From NCBI GenBank assembly GCA_050872545.1, contig JBNMHA010000047.1, positions 1 through 18,521 of the forward strand: a DNA stretch of 18,521 bases, written 5' to 3'. The notes under the pieces were generated by a model. It saw nothing but the letters and a program-made list of their open reading frames with translations, did not search any database and was not told the origin of the DNA. Below are positions 14,100 to 18,521 of this stretch, in pieces. Position numbers and translations under genes: made by a program. Origin of the DNA: RGIG8597 sp050872545. Its GTDB lineage: Bacteria; Spirochaetota; GWE2-31-10. Numbering within the stretch: the stretch's first letter is position 1; every line of letters begins with the position of its first letter.

Positions 14100-15908
14100 T
14101 CCGTTAGTCGTATCTGCACTTTTTAAAACAGAAAGGAAAGCAGCCTGCGGAATTTCAACATTTCCTACCATTTTCATTCTTTTCTTTCCCTCTTTTTGTT
14201 TTTCAAGAAGTTTTCGCTTTCTGGAAATATCACCACCGTAACATTTTGCAGTAACATCTTTTCGATATGCCCCGATTGTTTCACGCGAAATAATTTTTCC
14301 GCCGATTGCGCCTTGTATTGCAATCTGGAACTGCTGTCTCGGAATCGTATCTTTCAATTTTTCACAAGCGGAAAGAGCTCGCTCTCGTGCTTTGTCTTTG
14401 TGTACAAGCATAGAAAGAGCATCAACAGTTTCTCCGTTTACAAGAATGTCTAGTTTTACCACATCTGTTTCCTGCGGATGTGAGAACTCGTAATCGAAAG
14501 AAGCGTAACCTTTGCTGTATGATTTGAGCTTGTCATAGAAGTCATAAACAATTTCTGCAAGCGGCAGTTCATATACAAGTTCGACACGTTTTTCATCAAT
14601 GTACGTAAGTCCCAATTGAGTTCCGCGCTTTTCTATACATAAATTTATCAGCGCACCGACATAAGTATCCGGCGTAATCATTGTAGCTTTTACAAACGGT
14701 TCTTTAATTTTATCGATTGAAGTTACATCAGGATAATTGGCAGGGTTATCGATAATTACCATTTCTCCGTTGGTAAGGTAGACTTCGTATTGTACCGACG
14801 GAGCCGTTAGGATAATAGAAACGCCGAATTCTCGCTCCAGACGTTCTTGCACAACTTCAATATGCAGCAGTCCGAGAAATCCGCACCTGAACCCGAAACC
14901 CAAAGCCTGCGAAACATCTTTTGAATAGGTAAGTGCTGCATCGTTTAATTTCAGTTTTTCAAGAGCCTCACAGAGATTTTCGTAATCTTCTGTTGCAATA
15001 GGATAAATTGAAGAGAAAACTACAGGCTTTGCTTTTTTAAAACCGGCTAAAGGTGCGGCAGCCGGGAAATTTTTCAGCGTGATTGTATCGCCGACATCAA
15101 TATCCGAAATATTTTTTATATTTCCGAGCAAATACCCGACTTCACCAGCCTGCAAAAGCGGCGATTTTTCAAGTTTCAGCTTAAAGTAACCAACTTCTTC
15201 CACTGTATAAACTTTGTCTGTATTCATGAATAGAATATTGTCACCGGGCTTTACCGTTCCTTCAAAAATTCTTGTGTGAACTACGACACCGCGAAATTCA
15301 TCATAATGACTGTCAAAGATAAGCCCTTGCAGAGGTGCTTTTTCATCACCTTTAGGCGGCGGAATACGCGCAACAATTGCCTCAAAAATATCTTCGATTC
15401 CTATGCCGGCTTTTCCCGATGCGAGAATTGCTTCGTTCGGATCAAATCCCAAATCATGCTCAATCTGCTTTTTTACCATATCAACATCTGCCGACGGTAA
15501 ATCAATTTTATTTATCACAACGATAATTTCCAGATTGTGCTCCATTGCCAGATAAAGATTTGCCAATGTCTGCGCTTCAATTCCTTGTGTGCTGTCAATA
15601 AGCAGAAGAACACCTTCGCATGAATTCAATGCTCGTGAAACTTCATAACTGAAATCTACGTGTCCCGGAGTATCGATTAAATTCAGATGATAAAGTTCTC
15701 CGTCTTTCGCTTTATATGGAAGCATTACCGCATTACTTTTTATTGTTATTCCGCGTTCGCGTTCTATATCCATATTATCAAGAATTTGGTCTTGAAAATC
15801 TCTGTCTGAAACAATTTTGCAATGTTGTATCAGTCTGTCTGCCAAAGTGGATTTGCCGTGGTCGATATGTGCAATGATTGAAAAATTACGGATTTTCGTT
15901 TTGTCCAT
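14091..15908 (-). CDS. lepA: Elongation factor 4 (LepA, back-translocating GTPase)
   Basis: 605 residues, the normal length. The G domain has AHIDHGKST (13-21), the switch region ERGITIKS, DTPGHVD (79-85) with catalytic His83, and NKIDLPSAD from residue 133. The EF-G-like domains II, III and V follow (GFRCGFLGLLHIEVVQERLEREF is diagnostic). The LepA-only C-terminal domain contains KCYGGDISRKRKLLEKQKEGKKRMK, which reaches into the tRNA site. It acts on ribosomes, affecting initiation and stalled or mistranslocated complexes. AGGA lies 6 nt before the ATG. It is a single gene, with its own promoter upstream and the aro leader immediately downstream. Confidence 0.98.
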   Translation of the reverse strand: MDKTKIRNFSIIAHIDHGKSTLADRLIQHCKIVSDRDFQDQILDNMDIERERGITIKSNAVMLPYKAKDGELYHLNLIDTPGHVDFSYEVSRALNSCEGVLLLIDSTQGIEAQTLANLYLAMEHNLEIIVVINKIDLPSADVDMVKKQIEHDLGFDPNEAILASGKAGIGIEDIFEAIVARIPPPKGDEKAPLQGLIFDSHYDEFRGVVVHTRIFEGTVKPGDNILFMNTDKVYTVEEVGYFKLKLEKSPLLQAGEVGYLLGNIKNISDIDVGDTITLKNFPAAAPLAGFKKAKPVVFSSIYPIATEDYENLCEALEKLKLNDAALTYSKDVSQALGFGFRCGFLGLLHIEVVQERLEREFGVSIILTAPSVQYEVYLTNGEMVIIDNPANYPDVTSIDKIKEPFVKATMITPDTYVGALINLCIEKRGTQLGLTYIDEKRVELVYELPLAEIVYDFYDKLKSYSKGYASFDYEFSHPQETDVVKLDILVNGETVDALSMLVHKDKARERALSACEKLKDTIPRQQFQIAIQGAIGGKIISRETIGAYRKDVTAKCYGGDISRKRKLLEKQKEGKKRMKMVGNVEIPQAAFLSVLKSADTTNGKK

Positions 15909-15939
15909 TATATTTCCTGTTTTTTTATAGTCAGCCGTA

Positions 15940-15969
15940 CTTATATCACAAAAAAGGCATTGTTGACAA
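15940..15969 (-). promoter_or_regulatory. Candidate lepA promoter
   Basis: On the minus strand, TTGTCA (15964-15969) and TATAAG (15940-15945) are 18 bp apart, about 30 bp before the lepA start codon. Confidence 0.55.
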
Positions 15970-16033
15970 ATTACGATTATTGAAAATGTTTTGTGCTTTT
16001 AAAATCGGCAAGTTGCTAATGGTTTGTTCTATT

Positions 16034-16186
16034 GGTGCCAGACCTGTATTCTACTTTGGGATTTAGGTCTGTCCCTTGTGTTTATTGTCATTCCCACCCT
16101 TGCTTGCTTCCAATGTCATTCCCGTGCTTAGACACGGGAATCTGCAATAAGGTTTATAGGAGATTGCCGGGTCTATGTCCGGCAAT
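16034..16186. repeat. R40 palindrome joined to two strong inverted repeats
   Basis: An R40 copy (16034-16075, GGTGCCAGACCTGTATT…AGGTCTGTCCC) is followed by ATTCCCGTG/CACGGGAAT (16118-16126 and 16133-16141) and ATTGCCGG/CCGGCAAT (16163-16170 and 16179-16186), each next to a TGTCATT or its complement. These are the same modules as in the array at 1042-1480, inverted and present as one unit. No gene is seen. Confidence 0.85.
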
Positions 16187-16239
16187 GACAAATTGTTCTT
16201 AACTCAAAAATTGGCGTGCCTAAGGAAGGGAGAGGTCAT

Positions 16240-16291
16240 AGGAGAGGGAAAACTCCGGGCTTCGCTAACTCGGAGGTGGTTTCCCTCTCCT
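16240..16291. repeat. Long hairpin repeat in the lepA-trpB intergenic region
   Basis: AGGAGAGGGAAA (16240-16251) is perfectly complementary to TTTCCCTCTCCT (16280-16291), and inside it CTCCG (16253-16257) pairs with CGGAG (16271-16275). The stem is GC-richer than the surroundings and has no T run, so it is not a standard terminator. Confidence 0.75.
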
Positions 16292-16305
16292 AACTTTTAC
16301 CACGT

Positions 16306-16436
16306 TTTAAACTAAAAACGAAACTTTGCTGCCGGTTTACACGGCAAATCGCAGATTGAACAACCAATGTCCAAAACTTTAACTAAAATTGCATTACCTC
16401 GCCGATGAAATCGGCAAATTGCCATTTGAACAACCA
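16306..16436. repeat. Pair of degenerate direct repeats with 70-bp period
   Basis: Two ~60-bp units share an AACTAAAA start, a hairpin (TGCCG/CGGCA at 16330-16346; GCCGAT/ATCGGC at 16401-16415), then CGGCAAAT, and end in TTGAACAACCA at 16366 and 16436. Apart from these, CACTTTG-AAA-CAAAGTG (16513-16529) and R9, the stretch 16437-16600 shows no gene or RNA that I recognise. Confidence 0.65.
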
Positions 16437-16560
16437 TCAGGTAACGCATTCTAAAGTATAATTGCACTTTGTGTCATAAGGCTGTGTATCTTTGCCAAGC
16501 GCAAGCTCGACGCACTTTGAAACAAAGTGGCACTTTAGCATGACCGTTTGCAAGCCAAAG

Positions 16561-16600
16561 CCCCAGACCTTGATTCCATTTTAGCATTAAGGTCTGTCCC
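16561..16600. repeat. R40 palindromic repeat, copy 9
   Basis: CCAGACCTTGATTCCATT…TTAAGGTCTGTCCC, in the same orientation as the copies at 11.5-11.8 kb, directly upstream of the trpB promoter. Confidence 0.8.
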
Positions 16601-16622
16601 TATTAAAAAAATAACGTTTCTA

Positions 16623-16651
16623 TTGACAAGAACAATAAACTGTAATATAAC
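16623..16651 (+). promoter_or_regulatory. trpB promoter
   Basis: Consensus TTGACA (16623-16628) and TATAAC (16646-16651) are 17 bp apart. The expected start site falls in the palindrome at 16654-16673. Confidence 0.7.
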
Positions 16652-16653
16652 AC

Positions 16654-16673
16654 TGTTACTATCAATAGTAACA
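16654..16673 (+). promoter_or_regulatory. Perfect palindromic operator at the trpB start site
   Basis: TGTTACTAT-CA-ATAGTAACA: 9-bp arms without mismatch around 2 bp, beginning 2 bp after the -10 box. The position suits a dimeric repressor blocking initiation. ACTA and TAGT half-sites recall E. coli TrpR operators, but the spacing between them is 4 bp rather than 6, so the binding protein is unknown. Confidence 0.65.
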
Positions 16674-16701
16674 AAAATAACTATAACTAAGGAGTAATAA
16701 A

Positions 16702-17913
16702 ATGAAAGATTATTTTAAAAGATTTCCAGATGAAAACGGATATTTCGGAGAATACGGCGGTTCTTTTGTGCCTGAAGTTCTGGCAGGTGAGATGAAGAAA
16801 ATAAATGACGCTTATTATTCAATCAGTAAATCGCATGAGTTTATTTCTGAACTGCGCAGTATCCGCAAACATTTCCAAGGCAGACCGACACCTGTTTTTT
16901 ATTGCAAGCGACTTTCAGAAAAATATGGTGGACGAATTTATTTAAAACGTGAAGATTTAAATCATACCGGAGCTCATAAATTGAATCACTGCATGGGAGA
17001 AGCTCTTTTGGCGAAATATATGGGCAAGAAAAAAGTTATTGCCGAAACCGGAGCCGGACAGCATGGTGTTGCACTGGCAACTGCCGCAGCTTATTTTGGG
17101 TTGGAATGCGAAATTTACATGGGGGAAGTTGATATTGCAAAGGAACATCCTAATGTTGTGCGAATGCAGTTGCTTGGTGCAAAAGTTATTCCTGTAACTC
17201 ATGGCTTAAAAACTTTAAAGGAAGCTGTTGATACTGCATTTGAAGCTTATCTTAAAGACCCGGAAAATAGTATTTATTGCATTGGTTCAGTTGTCGGACC
17301 GCATCCTTTCCCTATGATGGTTCGTGATTTTCAGCATGTCGTCGGCATTGAGGCGCGCGAGCAGTTTTTGGAAATGACCGGTGAGCTGCCGGATGCAGTT
17401 GCGGCATGTGTCGGCGGTGGTTCTAACGCAATGGGAATATTTGCAGGTTTTATTGATGATGAAGATGTTTCGCTTATCGGAGTGGAACCGAGCGGTCGTT
17501 CTTTAAAAATGGGAGATCATGCAGCCAGTCTTTCTTATGGAAAACCGGGAATTATTCATGGTTTTAAAACATATTTGCTTCAAAATGAAAAAGGTGAACC
17601 TGCTCCTGTTTATTCTATTGCCAGCGGTTTGGATTATCCGGGAAGCGGACCTGAACATTGTATGCTAAAGGATACAGGACGTGTGAATTATGCTGTTGCC
17701 GGTGACAGAGAATGTCTTGAAGCATTCTATAAACTTTCAAGATATGAAGGAATTATTCCGGCGTTGGAAAGTTCTCATGCTGTAGCTTACGCAATTAAAT
17801 ATGCAGCAGAAAATAAACATAAATCAATCTTGGTAAATCTTTCTGGGCGTGGTGATAAAGATATTGACTTTATTGTTGAAAATTACGGCACAGGCGAAGG
17901 CTATTTGGATTAA
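16702..17913 (+). CDS. trpB: Tryptophan synthase beta subunit
   Basis: 403-residue PLP enzyme that joins indole and serine to make tryptophan. It is of the TrpB1 type by length and by the colinear motifs: GRPTPVFY, KREDLNHTGAHKLNH with PLP Lys93, AETGAGQHGVA with catalytic Glu115, the CVGGGSNAMG phosphate-binding loop, GVEPSG, EGIIPALESSHA, and LSGRGDKD at the C-terminus. The residue after HKLN is His where many TrpBs have Asn or Gln, a small difference near the cofactor. AAGGAG sits 7 nt before the ATG. No trpA or other trp gene flanks it, so it stands alone. It may salvage indole or serve a TrpA coded elsewhere. A palindrome at the start site suggests repression, possibly by tryptophan status. 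Confidence 0.93.
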   Translation: MKDYFKRFPDENGYFGEYGGSFVPEVLAGEMKKINDAYYSISKSHEFISELRSIRKHFQGRPTPVFYCKRLSEKYGGRIYLKREDLNHTGAHKLNHCMGEALLAKYMGKKKVIAETGAGQHGVALATAAAYFGLECEIYMGEVDIAKEHPNVVRMQLLGAKVIPVTHGLKTLKEAVDTAFEAYLKDPENSIYCIGSVVGPHPFPMMVRDFQHVVGIEAREQFLEMTGELPDAVAACVGGGSNAMGIFAGFIDDEDVSLIGVEPSGRSLKMGDHAASLSYGKPGIIHGFKTYLLQNEKGEPAPVYSIASGLDYPGSGPEHCMLKDTGRVNYAVAGDRECLEAFYKLSRYEGIIPALESSHAVAYAIKYAAENKHKSILVNLSGRGDKDIDFIVENYGTGEGYLD

Positions 17914-17925
17914 ATATTTGTTTTG

Positions 17926-17968
17926 GGTGTCAGACCTTAATTCTACTTTGGGATTAATGTCTGACACC
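17926..17968. repeat. R40 palindromic repeat, copy 10 (best palindrome)
   Basis: Sixteen-base arms, GGTGTCAGACCTTAAT (17926-17941) and ATTAATGTCTGACACC (17953-17968), have one mismatch and an 11-nt loop. It lies 13 bp after the trpB stop but lacks a T run on either side. Confidence 0.85.
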
Positions 17969-18019
17969 AGTTCCCACTCGCAAAAATCTTCATTTTTTTT
18001 CTGAATCTTGTAAGCACTT

Positions 18020-18048
18020 TTGATGCTTTTTCGCATTATATGTATATA
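18020..18048 (+). promoter_or_regulatory. Candidate promoter of the Rpn nuclease gene
   Basis: TTGATG (18020-18025) and TATATA (18043-18048) are 17 bp apart, with a TG just before the -10 box. The start codon is 47 bp downstream of it. Confidence 0.5.
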
Positions 18049-18095
18049 GAAGTAATTAAAAAAATTGCTTCTTAATCTGTAAGCAAGGAAAGAAA

Positions 18096-18521
18096 ATGAA
18101 CTACTTGGAAAAATATGAGGATATTAAAATTACTAATAATTTCGCGTTTTGTAAAATAATGCAAAATGAGGAAATATGCCGTGAGGTTATCGAAACATTT
18201 CTGCACATCAAAGTCGGCAAACTAGTTTATAAGTCGTTTGAGAAAGAACTGAAACTGGAACCTGACAAACGTGGCATTCGGCTTGATGTGTATGTTGCCG
18301 ACAGTGAAAGAGTTTTCGATTTGGAGATGCAGACCACCGACCAGAAGAACTTAGGTTGCCGAATGCGCTACTATCAGTGCATGATTGACGCCGAACTGCT
18401 GGAAAAAGGCGCAAATTTCAACGACTTGAAGGAATCGAACATAATTTTTATTTGCACATTTGACCCATTTCATAAAGGCTTACCGCAGTACACTTTTTCC
18501 AATAGCTGCGATGAGCTGCCC
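18096..18521 (+). CDS. Rpn-family PD-(D/E)XK nuclease (putative transposase), 5' part
   Basis: 142 codons are open from the ATG at 18096 to the window edge with no stop, so the gene is cut. AGGA lies 6 nt upstream. The protein begins MNYLEKYEDIKITNNFAF, typical of the Rpn/PDDEXK_2 family often annotated as transposase. Catalytic residues of the PD-(D/E)XK core are visible: Asp64 in IRLDVYV, then Glu77 and Gln79 in FDLEMQ, the ExQ variant usual in this family, with Glu30 as the likely helix residue. RMRYYQCMIDAELLEKG follows, the next conserved block. Such genes are scattered in multiple copies in treponemes and are linked to RecA-independent recombination. No inverted repeats of an insertion sequence are seen at its left side. 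Confidence 0.88.
   Translation, partial: MNYLEKYEDIKITNNFAFCKIMQNEEICREVIETFLHIKVGKLVYKSFEKELKLEPDKRGIRLDVYVADSERVFDLEMQTTDQKNLGCRMRYYQCMIDAELLEKGANFNDLKESNIIFICTFDPFHKGLPQYTFSNSCDELP

Noticed and set aside
16201..16600. tRNA or rRNA gene
   Set aside because: No cloverleaf, T-loop or CCA-type pattern and no rRNA-like conserved words were found.
17926..17968. Terminator of trpB
   Set aside because: A fine hairpin but no T run, and it belongs to the dispersed R40 family; termination is not excluded but not supported.

Overview
The window looks like a chromosomal segment of a low-GC spirochaete, most probably a Treponema. The pointers are the gene set, lipoproteins with relaxed lipoboxes, an Rpn-family nuclease gene of a type common in treponemes, and many small palindromic intergenic repeats. 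This is inferred from protein character; no search was run.

Layout from left to right. An XRE-type regulator (-) faces two tandem Cys-rich lipoprotein genes (+). A 198-bp tandem repeat array follows. Then comes a leftward run: GDP-L-fucose synthase, an M48 membrane protease and acetate kinase, ending in a clear terminator. A divergent intergenic region with nested palindromes separates this run from a rightward run: an exported LamG/FN3-like protein, an unknown protein, PTS enzyme I and the ribosome-assembly GTPase Der. Der overlaps tail to tail with a leftward gene for a secreted two-repeat protein. After a second repeat array come two leftward, translationally coupled genes for the archaeal-type entry into the shikimate pathway (AroA'-like aldolase/transaldolase and AroB'-like 3-dehydroquinate synthase II), then leftward lepA. 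A long repeat-rich intergenic region leads to a solitary rightward trpB. The window ends inside an Rpn-family PD-(D/E)XK nuclease gene.

The most interesting find is the leader between lepA and the aro genes, on the minus strand. It has a strong promoter, a Shine-Dalgarno site, and a 25-codon leader peptide in which 9 residues are Phe or Tyr (including a TYLFYCFFFYF run). This is followed by a sequestering hairpin, a segment that can form an antiterminator, and an intrinsic terminator whose left arm overlaps the antiterminator. This is the architecture of ribosome-mediated transcription attenuation. It would make the archaeal-type dehydroquinate genes respond to charged Phe/Tyr tRNA. A second strong terminator follows before aroA', and it may be coupled to the first one.

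Other regulatory structure includes a perfect palindrome at the expected trpB start site, nested inverted repeats over the fcl promoter, and a family of about ten ~40-bp palindromic repeats confined to intergenic DNA. Aromatic metabolism (aroA'-aroB' and trpB) is the theme of the right half. PTS enzyme I without neighbouring permease or HPr, and the translation GTPases Der and LepA, are housekeeping or regulatory genes.
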